A program made the translations under genes and the position numbers. A stretch of 64,000 bases of DNA from Azospira inquinata. GTDB lineage: Bacteria > Pseudomonadota > Gammaproteobacteria > Burkholderiales > Rhodocyclaceae. Below the pieces are notes generated by a model that had not been told where the DNA came from, searched no databases, and saw only the letters and a program-made list of their open reading frames with translations. Below are positions 1-7,127 of this stretch, piece by piece; position 1 is the first letter of the stretch; each line of letters starts with the position of its first letter. The stretch spans positions 1,364,001 to 1,428,000 of the forward strand of contig NZ_CP064782.1 of NCBI RefSeq assembly GCF_018905915.1. Direction: 5' to 3'.

Positions 1-106
1 GCTAAGACACCAGCCGGGCCAGGGGCTTGTGCCCCGCTGCTACCGCCTTGTCCCCATCGGCCAGCACCAGAAAAGCCGCCCCGTCATTGATGCCGGCTCC
101 CCTATC
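1..106 (-). pseudogene. Thiolase gene fragment (truncated duplicate)
   Basis: Read on the minus strand, this stretch encodes about 30 residues (GINDGAAFLVLADGDKAVAA and on) that closely match the internal segment of the intact thiolase at 799-1983; the corresponding DNA there is at about 1150-1250. Similarity stops abruptly near 106, where unrelated sequence leading to the DUF411 gene begins. The fragment runs off the left edge, so it may be the remnant of a second, disrupted thiolase gene. It lacks the catalytic regions within the window. Confidence 0.7.
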
Positions 107-221
107 CCTGGGCTCACCCGGCCAGGAGAGCCCCGCAGATGACAAAAAAGTAATCACCGCGTCAGGAAACGGTAGGGCCCAAGGCCCCAAACTCAGGTTC
201 ACCTCGTTACGGGCCGTCCCC

Positions 222-668
222 ATGACTCTCCAATCCTCTCTTCGTCCCACCTTCCTGGCGATAACCCTGGTGACTTCCAGCGCCGTCTATGCCCTCCCCC
301 CGCGCCATGTGGACGTTTATAAAAGCCCCTATTGCGGCTGCTGCGAACAATGGATCGGGCACATGGGCCGAGCCGGTTTCGAAGTCATGGCCCACGATGT
401 GCAGGATGTACCGGCTACCCGCAAAACCCTTGGCATGCCTGACCGCTACGGCTCCTGCCATACAGCCAAAGTCGGTAACTACCTCATTGAAGGCCACGTC
501 CCCGCGGCGGATGTACAACGCCTCCTCCGGGAGCAACCCACCGCCATCGGTCTGGCCGCTCCGGGAATGCCCCAAGGGTCACCGGGGATGGAAACCGCCA
601 CACCCCAGCACTTTGCCACCTTGCTGATTCGCAAAGACGGCAGCTATGCCCTTTTCGCGAGACATTGA
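222..668 (+). CDS. DUF411 metal-binding protein, exported
   Basis: This 148-residue protein starts with a likely signal peptide (MTLQSSLRPTFLAITLVTSS, cleavage near AVYA-LP). A DUF411 domain follows with the motif YCGCCEQW (about residues 33-40) and a later SCHTAKVGNYLIEGHVPA stretch. DUF411 proteins are small periplasmic proteins often found with copper or other metal resistance genes, and the cysteines probably bind metal. The ATG at 222 is preferred because it begins the hydrophobic leader; an upstream in-frame start at 27 would add a tail inside the thiolase fragment. It is convergent with the thiolase and shares a terminator with it. The exact role is not known. Confidence 0.8.
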   Translation: MTLQSSLRPTFLAITLVTSSAVYALPPRHVDVYKSPYCGCCEQWIGHMGRAGFEVMAHDVQDVPATRKTLGMPDRYGSCHTAKVGNYLIEGHVPAADVQRLLREQPTAIGLAAPGMPQGSPGMETATPQHFATLLIRKDGSYALFARH

Positions 669-748
669 CCGCTCAAACAAAGGCACGGTCCATTAATCCT
701 CCAGGCTTGCCGCCCAAGCCCCCGCTGGGGAGGTCCCAAAATAAAAAA

Positions 749-776
749 CCACGCCCGGTAAGGGCGTGGCTTTTTT
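749..776. terminator. Bidirectional intrinsic terminator
   Basis: An 8-bp GC stem (CCACGCCC/GGGCGTGG) with a short loop is flanked by an A-run on the left and a T-run on the right. It sits between the convergent DUF411 gene and the thiolase, so it can end both transcripts. Confidence 0.8.
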
Positions 777-798
777 GTCCGGCCCAGGGCCCTGGGGA

Positions 799-1983
799 TC
801 AGCCCAACCGCTCGTAGATAGTGGTAATGCCCTGGCCACCGCCGATGCACATGGTGGCCATGCCGTAGCGAGCGCCCACCCGGTGCATTTCGTGGAGCAG
901 CTTGGTGACGATCACCGCCCCGGTGGCACCCACCGGGTGACCCAGGGCAATGGCCCCCCCATGGACGTTGGTCTTGGCCGGGTCCAAGCCCAGACCCTGC
1001 TGCACCGTCAGAGCCTGGGCGGCAAAGGCTTCGTTGGATTCGATCAGGTCGATCTGGTCCAGGGTGAGCCCGGCTTTTTTCAGAGCCAGCTTGGCGGAGG
1101 GAATGGGGCCTTCCCCCATCACGTCGTTGGGCACCCCGGCGATGGCGTAGGACACCAGCCGGGCCAGGGGCTTATGCCCCGCCGCCACCGCCTTATCCCC
1201 GTCGGCCAGTACCAGGAAAGCCGCCGCGTCATTGATGCCGGAGGCGTTACCGGCCGTCACCGTCCCGTCCTTCTTGAAAGCCGGGCGCATCTTGGCCAGG
1301 GCTTCCAGGGTGGTCCCCGCCTTGGGATGCTCATCCGTATCAAACACCACTTCGCCCTTGCGGGTCTTCAGGGTAATGGGAACGATCTGGGACTTGAAGT
1401 AGCCCGCCTCAATGGCCTTTACCGCCCGGGCCTGGGATTCCACCGCAAAAGCGTCCTGGGCTTCCCGGCTGATGCCGTGTTTGACTGCCAGATTTTCCGC
1501 CGTAATGCCCATGTGGCCCACACCGAAGGGATCGGTGAGCACCGCCACCATGGCGTCAATGGCCTGGGTGTTGCCCATGCGGGCCCCCGTACGCAGGGCG
1601 GGCAACAGGTAAGCGCCCCGGGACATGACTTCCACCCCACCCGCCAGGGCGTAATCCGCGTCTCCCAGCATAATGGCCTGGGCCGAACTGACGATGGCCT
1701 GTTGAGAGGAGCCGCACAGCCGGTTCACCGCAAAGGCCACCGAATCCATGCTCATGCCCCCCTGAATGGTGGCCACCCGGGCCACATAGGCATAGCGGGA
1801 TTCCGTGGGAATGCAGTTGCCCACGCTGGCAAACGTCACCGCTTCCGGCGCCACGCCGGAACGGGCAATGGCCTCCTTCACCACCACCCCCCCCAACTCG
1901 GCAGGTTCCATCTCCTTCAGGCTGCCGTTGAACGTGCCGATCGCGCTACGTACGGCGCTGAGAACAACAATATCCTTCGCCAT
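799..1983 (-). CDS. Acetyl-CoA acetyltransferase (thiolase)
   Basis: This 394-residue type II thiolase condenses two acetyl-CoA, or cleaves 3-ketoacyl-CoA, in the cytosol; it could serve polyhydroxyalkanoate or fatty-acid metabolism. The nucleophilic cysteine lies in VNRLCGSSQQA (about C90). The GGAIALGHPVGATGA histidine motif and the C-terminal CIGGGQG cysteine are all present. Length is normal for the family. The start at 1983 (MAKDIVVLSAV) is preferred over the ATG five codons upstream because an AGGAGA ribosome site sits 6 nt before it. No phaB or phaC is nearby, so PhaA or BktB cannot be chosen from context. Confidence 0.9.
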   Translation of the reverse strand: MAKDIVVLSAVRSAIGTFNGSLKEMEPAELGGVVVKEAIARSGVAPEAVTFASVGNCIPTESRYAYVARVATIQGGMSMDSVAFAVNRLCGSSQQAIVSSAQAIMLGDADYALAGGVEVMSRGAYLLPALRTGARMGNTQAIDAMVAVLTDPFGVGHMGITAENLAVKHGISREAQDAFAVESQARAVKAIEAGYFKSQIVPITLKTRKGEVVFDTDEHPKAGTTLEALAKMRPAFKKDGTVTAGNASGINDAAAFLVLADGDKAVAAGHKPLARLVSYAIAGVPNDVMGEGPIPSAKLALKKAGLTLDQIDLIESNEAFAAQALTVQQGLGLDPAKTNVHGGAIALGHPVGATGAVIVTKLLHEMHRVGARYGMATMCIGGGQGITTIYERLG

Positions 1984-2296
1984 CTCACTTCTCCTCATTG
2001 ATGATGTGGCCCGTCACGGCCCCTTTTGCGGGATTCTTGTTGAACGTGACGCCCAGAAAAAAGGGGGCAGAATTGCTGCCCCCTCCCACGGTCCCCTCGC
2101 CACCCAAAGCAGCGGGGATACCGTTAGAGGATTCTACTATTCTTATGGCGTAAATCTGCGACCTACCCGAGGAGGAAACAGGGGCAAAAATGAGCCCTAA
2201 TCAAGAATCCGTGGCCTACCATACGGTCAAGCGGACGCCAACAAAGCCAATGGTTTCGCCATTTTTTGTCAGAGCACTCCACTCACTACGCTCTTT
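1984..2296. other. Intergenic region between divergent thiolase and hydrolase
   Basis: No gene is supported in these 313 bases. The only clear structure is a GC stem at 2063-2083 with an A-run at 2057-2062, which on the minus strand is an intrinsic terminator lying upstream of the thiolase. It either attenuates the thiolase leader or is left over from a lost minus-strand gene. Sequence becomes AT-richer toward the hydrolase. Confidence 0.5.
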
Positions 2297-3265
2297 ATGG
2301 CTCACCTTGGGCGTAAGGCCACTATGGCCCGACATACGCTCGTTAAGCTTGCCCCAGTATCCGGCGCAATCGCTGTCACTGGCATTGCGCATGCAATCGT
2401 GTCCGAAGAAAGGAAGTCAGCCTTGAAATACAACCGCATTGATCTCAAAGGGAAGTCCATCGCCTACATGACGGAAGGCAGTGGCTCTCCCATCGTTCTG
2501 CTGCATGGGTGGCCGCAAACATCCCATGTCTGGCGCAAAGTTATTCCATTACTTGCTACCAAGCACCGGGTTGTAGCGATTGACTTACCTGGGCTTGGCG
2601 AAAGTCAGGCCTTTGACGTTTTTGATACTGGCGCCGTCGCGGACATCATTTCTGATGCGACCGAAACATTGGGTATTTCGAGCTTTCACTTGGTCGGCCA
2701 CGACATAGGGGCATGGGTTGCCACATCCCTCGCCCTTCGGCAAGAGGGACGATTGAATTCCCTTACCGTTGTGGATGCGGGAATTCCTGGCCTCATCCCG
2801 GACGAAATATTCAAACCAAGTAATGGGTCGCGTATCTGGCAGTTCTATTTCCATGCGGTTAGCGATATTCCCGAACTTCTCACAGAGGGACGTGAGCGGG
2901 AATATCTCTCTTGGTATTTCCGCAACAAGGCAGTCGTCAAAGATGCAATCTCCGAGACCGATGTCGATCTCTATACGAATCAGTATCGGCGCAAACACGC
3001 TATGTCTAACGGATTCGGGTATTACCGGGCGTTCGCACAGAGCGCAGACCAAAATCGATCATTCCAGCAAAAACTGGCCATTCCTGTTTTTGCCGTCGGA
3101 GGTGAATCAGCCATCGGAGCGAGCATTGGCGCGGCAATGAATAAGATCGCAACCGACGTTACCACCAAGGTCATCGTCAACTGCGGTCACTATGTCCCCG
3201 AGGAGCGTCCAAGTGAGTTTTCTGAAACTCTGCTTGAGTTCATCAATAACCTTGGCCTAGTCTAA
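2297..3265 (+). CDS. Alpha/beta hydrolase, epoxide-hydrolase-like
   Basis: A 322-residue alpha/beta-hydrolase fold protein. HGWPQTSHVWR forms the oxyanion-hole HG motif, the nucleophile elbow is VGHDIGAW (Asp nucleophile, as in epoxide hydrolases and haloalkane dehalogenases), and the catalytic histidine lies in NCGHYVPEERPS. The N-terminal 45 residues, up to about ALKYNRID, contain a weak hydrophobic stretch that may be an export leader; an alternative start is the ATG at 2324. Base composition is more AT-rich than the core genes, and it lies just inside the end of the first Tn7-like element, so it is probably transposon cargo. Substrate cannot be told from sequence. Confidence 0.8.
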   Translation: MAHLGRKATMARHTLVKLAPVSGAIAVTGIAHAIVSEERKSALKYNRIDLKGKSIAYMTEGSGSPIVLLHGWPQTSHVWRKVIPLLATKHRVVAIDLPGLGESQAFDVFDTGAVADIISDATETLGISSFHLVGHDIGAWVATSLALRQEGRLNSLTVVDAGIPGLIPDEIFKPSNGSRIWQFYFHAVSDIPELLTEGREREYLSWYFRNKAVVKDAISETDVDLYTNQYRRKHAMSNGFGYYRAFAQSADQNRSFQQKLAIPVFAVGGESAIGASIGAAMNKIATDVTTKVIVNCGHYVPEERPSEFSETLLEFINNLGLV

Positions 3266-3330
3266 GAACGCTGCACAATAAAGCGTTGAGCAACGCCCCT
3301 GACATTAAGTGTTATGCCTATGGAGGATTT

Positions 3331-3423
3331 ATGAAGCTGTTCGCACTGCTCATCCCTCCATTGCTCATGCTGCCCAGCGTCTGGCTTCCGCCCCGACCTG
3401 GTGATCGAGGTCTAAAACCCTAA
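3331..3423 (+). pseudogene. Truncated small secreted-protein gene
   Basis: A strong GGAGG ribosome site 6 nt upstream precedes an ATG that begins MKLFALLIPPLLMLPSVW, which looks like a signal peptide. After about 18 codons the reading frame runs, out of frame, into the metallophosphoesterase tail at 3386 and stops at 3421-3423. The gene has evidently lost its body through a deletion that joined it to the transposon end. It follows the hydrolase by 65 bp and was probably its operon partner. Confidence 0.5.
3386..3415 (+). pseudogene. Tail of element-1 metallophosphoesterase gene
   Basis: The last nine codons plus stop (FRPDLVIEV) and about 25 bases beyond are nearly identical to 28995-29045, the end of the intact metallophosphoesterase at the lipA-proximal end of the second element. 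This shows that a related transposon once ended here with the same gene. The rest of the gene has been deleted. Confidence 0.8.
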
Positions 3424-3436
3424 CGGCATCGCCCAT

Positions 3437-3464
3437 GAAAAAGGCCACTTAGGTGGCCTTTTCG
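3437..3464. terminator. Intrinsic terminator at end of element 1
   Basis: An 8-bp stem (GGCCACTT/AGGTGGCC) is flanked by A- and T-runs. It is homologous in sequence and position to the terminator at 29046-29075 in the second element. Confidence 0.75.
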
Positions 3465-3494
3465 TTTCACCGGAGCCAAGGGAATCTTTGCCCG

Positions 3495-3559
3495 GTAGCG
3501 TTTATCGATGGAGAGTAGCTTTTATCGTTGTTCAGTAGCTTTTATCGATGGAATTTACA
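3495..3559. repeat. lipA-proximal end of a first Tn7-like element
   Basis: Three copies of a 17-bp motif, GTAGCNTTTATCGNTGN, lie at 3495-3511, 3515-3531 and 3535-3551, a period of exactly 20 bp. They are followed by a terminal GGAATTTACA ending at 3559. The layout matches 29115-29179 of the second element, whose repeats have the same period and the same last 19 bases but a different variable half (TCTCA in place of GTAGC). These are inferred TnsB-binding sites. The target duplication acaac follows at 3560-3564. Confidence 0.8.
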
Positions 3560-3582
3560 ACAACTATAAATTCCATCGATAA
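3542..3582. repeat. Perfect palindrome at the element junction
   Basis: The 16-bp arm TTATCGATGGAATTTA (3542-3557) and its exact reverse complement (3567-3582) are separated by 9 bp. It is formed by the abutting terminal inverted repeats of the first and second elements, with acaac and the end bases between them. Confidence 0.85.
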
Positions 3583-3657
3583 GTGAGAACAAAATCCGTA
3601 ACCTCAGATTTTTTTCACAACGATCTTCAGTAGCCAAACAACATATTTCGAGACCGG
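3565..3657. repeat. tnsA-proximal transposon end with TnsB-type sites
   Basis: The terminal site CATCGATAAGTGAGAA (3574-3589) is the reverse complement of the lipA-proximal site TTCTCATTTATCGATG with one change. A weaker second site, CATATTTCGAGAC, occurs at 3642-3654. The wider spacing compared with the tightly packed repeats at the other end resembles the left/right asymmetry of Tn7. The tnsA promoter must also lie in this stretch. Confidence 0.6.
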
Positions 3658-3694
3658 ATTAAGATATCACATCGATGTTTTGGACCATATGGCC

Positions 3695-4342
3695 ATGCCT
3701 GTCCGGAAGATCAAGAAGAACTATCGCAACGTTACTGGGATATGTGCCGCAACGAAAGCTGTCGGCGAAGCCCAGTTTGAATCTACGCTGGAGCGGGACT
3801 TTCTTCGGTTGCTGGAGTTCTCCCCTGAGATCGCGGAGTTCGAGGTTCAGCCGCTTACCCTAACCTGGGCAGACGATTCCGGTACCGAGCGTCGCTACAC
3901 ACCCGATGTCCGAGTCGTTTTCCATGAATCGACGGGCATGAAGCCTTGGCTATGTGAGGTTAAGTATAGATCAGACCTGAAGGAAAACTGGTCCGTCCTC
4001 TACCCAAAATTCCGTCAAGCAATCCGGTATGCCAGAAAAAAGGGATGGCGCTTCCGCCTGATAACAGAGAAGGAAATCCGGGGCAACACTCTGGAAGTAG
4101 CCAAGTTTCTCCTCCCGTTTCGCCGTAGAAATATTCCCCCTGACAAAGCAGCACACGTCTTGGCTCTCGTCGGCACGTTGAAACACACGACCCCTGAGGG
4201 CCTGCTTCAACACATTAGCGCCGACCCTCTGGTCCAGGCTGAGTGGTTACCTGCAATTTGGAAGGCCGTAGCACTCTTCCAAGTCGGAGCAGATTTTAAA
4301 TCCCCTCTCTCCATGTCTTCCCGGCTTTGGAGCCTGTCATGA
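3695..4342 (+). CDS. tnsA: TnsA endonuclease
   Basis: This is the TnsA endonuclease of a Tn7-like transposase, cutting the 5' strands at the element ends so that transposition is cut-and-paste. The fold is PD-(D/E)XK: a glutamate in FESTLERDFLRLLEF, the Asp in YTPDVRV, and the E-x-K pair in CEVKYRSD, in that order in the first 100 residues. The C-terminal part (about 130-210) is the usual helical TnsC-interacting region. Length is about 215 residues. The start at 3695 (MPVRKIKKNYRNVTG) is chosen because it matches the usual TnsA beginning; ATGs at 3680 and 3689 are also in frame, and no strong ribosome site settles it. Its stop overlaps the tnsB start (ATGA). Confidence 0.9.
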   Translation: MPVRKIKKNYRNVTGICAATKAVGEAQFESTLERDFLRLLEFSPEIAEFEVQPLTLTWADDSGTERRYTPDVRVVFHESTGMKPWLCEVKYRSDLKENWSVLYPKFRQAIRYARKKGWRFRLITEKEIRGNTLEVAKFLLPFRRRNIPPDKAAHVLALVGTLKHTTPEGLLQHISADPLVQAEWLPAIWKAVALFQVGADFKSPLSMSSRLWSLS

Positions 4343-6240
4343 GCGATCAAACTCCACGCCTTGTCTTGGATTACGGAACATCTGTGTTTTATCGGGGCCG
4401 TCGCCACGTAATCTGCCAAGAATCGACGGACTTCGAATCAGTGATGCTTTCCGACCCGGATACCGGCAAGGTATTTCAGGCGCTGATTGCGGATATCTCT
4501 CCCTTCTCAGAACAACCTGTTGCCGCTGTCGGTGACTTGACGTCCATCAACGACAACAAGCTTGCAGAGGCCAATCGGAAATACGAAATTATCCGACCGC
4601 TGCTGACTATGGCGAGGCGTACCAAGGCTGATGTCCTGGCTTGCGCGAGCGCACATAGAGTCGGCACTTCCACAATCTACCGATGGCTGCATGAGTTTGA
4701 TCGGATCGGCCGCGTCTCCGTATTTGTGCGAAGTACTCGTAAGGACAAAGGCCACGCTACGCTACCGGAAGCGATTGAGACGGTGCTAGCCGATACCATC
4801 AAAGTCCATTACCTCTCCAAGCAAAAGAAGAACGTCTCCAAGGTAATTCGAGAGTTGGAAGCGCTCTGCAAAAAGCTCGGCCTGGAGGCTCCCCATCCGA
4901 ATACGGTCCGTAATCGTATTAAGCAGCTGAATGCCTATGAGAAGAAAAAAGCGCGGGAAGGTGGCAAAGCGGCAAGGGATGCTTACGCTGCGATTAAGGG
5001 GAAGTTTCCAGGAGCTGATTTTCCGCTTTCTGTCGTTCAGGTAGACCACACGCCCTTGGACATTGTCCTGGTAGATGACCTCTACCGGCTACCGATCGGA
5101 CGGCCTTGGCTGACCCTCCTGATCGACGTGTTCTCCCGCATGGTCCTGGGCTTCTACATCTCGTTCGATCCCCCCGGCAACCTGTCGCTGGGGCTATGTC
5201 TGACCCACGCCTTCCTGCCTAAAGAAAAGTGGCTGGCCAAGCAAGGAATTGAAACAGCCTGGCCTTGTTGGGGAATTCCCCGGACGATCCACGCTGACAA
5301 TGCCAAAGAGTTCCGGGGGAATATGCTGAGAAATGCCTGCAAAGAGTACGGCATTGACCTGGAGTGGCGGCCGGTGGCGACACCTCACTATGGCGCCCAC
5401 ATTGAGCGGCTCCTTGGCACCCTGAACACGGAAATCCATGCGGCCCCCGGAACTACATTCTCCAATCCCAAGCAGAAGGGGGAATATGACGCTAACGGTC
5501 AATCCGCCATGAGTCTGTCCGAGTTTGAAAAGTGGTTCACGATCCTCTGTGTGGAGGCCTACCACCAGCGGCCCCATTCCCAGCTCGGTATGCCCCCCAT
5601 TGCCAAGTGGCAGGAAGGCATTTTGGGTACCAAGAAGAAACCGGGCGTCGGCATTCCTCCGCGCATTACCGACGAGCTGCGCCTTAAGTTGGACCTCATG
5701 CCCTTCGAAATCCGCACGGTGCAGCACTACGGCATCGTCTGGGACCACATTGAGTACCAGCACGATGTGCTTCGCCGCTGGATCAACGCGCCAGATCCGG
5801 ACGCTCCCAAGCTCAAGCGCAAGTTTCTCTGCCGGCGTGACCCTCGGGACATCAGTACCATCTGGTTCTACGACCCGGAGGTTCAGGAGTACTACCCCAT
5901 CCCTTATCGCAATACCTCTCATCCGGCCATCAGCATCTGGGAACTTCAGGAAGCAAAAAACCGCATCAAGAAGGAACATCCCGGGACGCCCGTGGATGAA
6001 ATGCTGGTTTTCGATGCCTACGACAAAATGCGGGAAATTGAGGAGCAGGCCAAGGTACTGACCAAAAAAGTAAGGCGAGACCGGCAACGCAGCAGGATGG
6101 GCATTATCAATGCCCGTAACTACGTTTCCCCACCCCCTCCGGAGGTCATCCCTTCTCCGTTACAGAGCGACTCCACCTCGCCCCGAGTTATCAAGCCTTT
6201 CGAGGACATTGATGACATGCAAGGGGAAGACGATGACTGA
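4339..6240 (+). CDS. tnsB: TnsB DDE transposase
   Basis: A 633-residue retroviral-integrase-type transposase that binds the end repeats and joins 3' ends to target DNA. N-terminal helix-turn-helix regions (about 80-190, including STIYRWLHEFDRIGR and HPNTVRNRIKQL) bind DNA. The catalytic triad is D236 (VVQVDHTPLD), D320 (IHADNAKEF) and E356 (HIERLLGTLN), a D-x35-E spacing. The C-terminal beta-barrel and acidic tail (PFEDIDDMQGEDDD) should contact TnsC. The ATG at 4339 overlaps the tnsA stop, so translation is coupled. An upstream ATG at 4327 is in frame but lies inside tnsA. Confidence 0.95.
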   Translation: MSDQTPRLVLDYGTSVFYRGRRHVICQESTDFESVMLSDPDTGKVFQALIADISPFSEQPVAAVGDLTSINDNKLAEANRKYEIIRPLLTMARRTKADVLACASAHRVGTSTIYRWLHEFDRIGRVSVFVRSTRKDKGHATLPEAIETVLADTIKVHYLSKQKKNVSKVIRELEALCKKLGLEAPHPNTVRNRIKQLNAYEKKKAREGGKAARDAYAAIKGKFPGADFPLSVVQVDHTPLDIVLVDDLYRLPIGRPWLTLLIDVFSRMVLGFYISFDPPGNLSLGLCLTHAFLPKEKWLAKQGIETAWPCWGIPRTIHADNAKEFRGNMLRNACKEYGIDLEWRPVATPHYGAHIERLLGTLNTEIHAAPGTTFSNPKQKGEYDANGQSAMSLSEFEKWFTILCVEAYHQRPHSQLGMPPIAKWQEGILGTKKKPGVGIPPRITDELRLKLDLMPFEIRTVQHYGIVWDHIEYQHDVLRRWINAPDPDAPKLKRKFLCRRDPRDISTIWFYDPEVQEYYPIPYRNTSHPAISIWELQEAKNRIKKEHPGTPVDEMLVFDAYDKMREIEEQAKVLTKKVRRDRQRSRMGIINARNYVSPPPPEVIPSPLQSDSTSPRVIKPFEDIDDMQGEDDD

Positions 6241-7126
6241 GGCAGCCCCCCATCTCCTCAGCAAAGCTGCGGCTTATCTGGAGCGCTCAGATGAGGAGCG
6301 GATGGCCTACATTCGCTCCCCCCGGTGGATCGGCTACCCCAAGGCCCATGAGGCCTTAAACAAATTAGAGGAATTGCTGACCTACCCCCAATCCCATCGG
6401 ATGCCGAATCTGCTCATTGTGGGCGACACCAACAACGGCAAAACCATGTTGGTCCAGCGCTTCTGCAAACAGCACAAGGCGTCCGACAATCTGGAAGGGG
6501 AAGCGGCCAACGTACCGGTGCTCTATCTGCAGGCGCCCCCGGTTCCCGATGAGGGGCGGTTCTACAACGCCATTCTCGAACACCTCTTCGCGCCCTACAA
6601 ATCGGGGGATCGGGCAGATCGAAAGTTGTTTCAGGCCATCAAGATCATGAAGGCCGTAGGGCTCCGGCTTTTGATCATCGACGAAATCCACCACATCCTG
6701 GCCGGATCCATGACGAAGCAGAAGGCGTTTCTGAACGTGATCAAGTATCTGGGCAACGAGCTGCAAATCCCGATTGTCGGGGTCGGGACCAAAGATGCCT
6801 TCCGTGCGATTCAAACGGACCTTCAGCTCTCCAATCGGTTTGATCACCTCTCGATCCCCCGTTGGCACAACGATGAGGATTACCTACGGCTGCTGGCTTC
6901 ATTTGAGCAAATCATTCCTCTTCGGAATCCTTCCCACCTGGTAGATGGCCCCCTGGCCGACAAGATTTACTCCATGACTGAAGGCTACCTGGGAGAGGTA
7001 GCCCGACTCCTGGTGAAAGCCGGGGAGCAGGCCGTGGCCAGTGGTAAAGAGCTCATCGACAAGAAAATACTGGATGGCTTGGGCTGGACGGCCCCCTCGG
7101 ACCGCCGCAAGGAACCGAGGACCTGA
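6233..7126 (+). CDS. tnsC: TnsC/TniB AAA+ ATPase
   Basis: A 297-residue AAA+ regulator that connects the target-site protein to the TnsAB transposase. Walker A is GDTNNGKT (residues 64-71); Walker B is LLIIDEIHH (D150, E151). The sensor region (VGVGTKDAFRAIQTDLQLSNRF) follows. It is shorter than Tn7 TnsC (about 555 residues) and closer in size to TniB proteins of Tn5053-type and CRISPR-associated Tn7-like elements. The ATG at 6233 lies within the last codons of tnsB, an 8-bp overlap that fits a coupled operon. A longer frame opening at 6110 is inside tnsB and is not used. Confidence 0.93.
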   Translation: MTEAAPHLLSKAAAYLERSDEERMAYIRSPRWIGYPKAHEALNKLEELLTYPQSHRMPNLLIVGDTNNGKTMLVQRFCKQHKASDNLEGEAANVPVLYLQAPPVPDEGRFYNAILEHLFAPYKSGDRADRKLFQAIKIMKAVGLRLLIIDEIHHILAGSMTKQKAFLNVIKYLGNELQIPIVGVGTKDAFRAIQTDLQLSNRFDHLSIPRWHNDEDYLRLLASFEQIIPLRNPSHLVDGPLADKIYSMTEGYLGEVARLLVKAGEQAVASGKELIDKKILDGLGWTAPSDRRKEPRT

Positions 7127-7127
7127 C

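Noticed and set aside
766..2001. 411-codon plus-strand frame over the thiolase
   Set aside because: The minus-strand frame carries all thiolase motifs; the plus-strand frame is its shadow.
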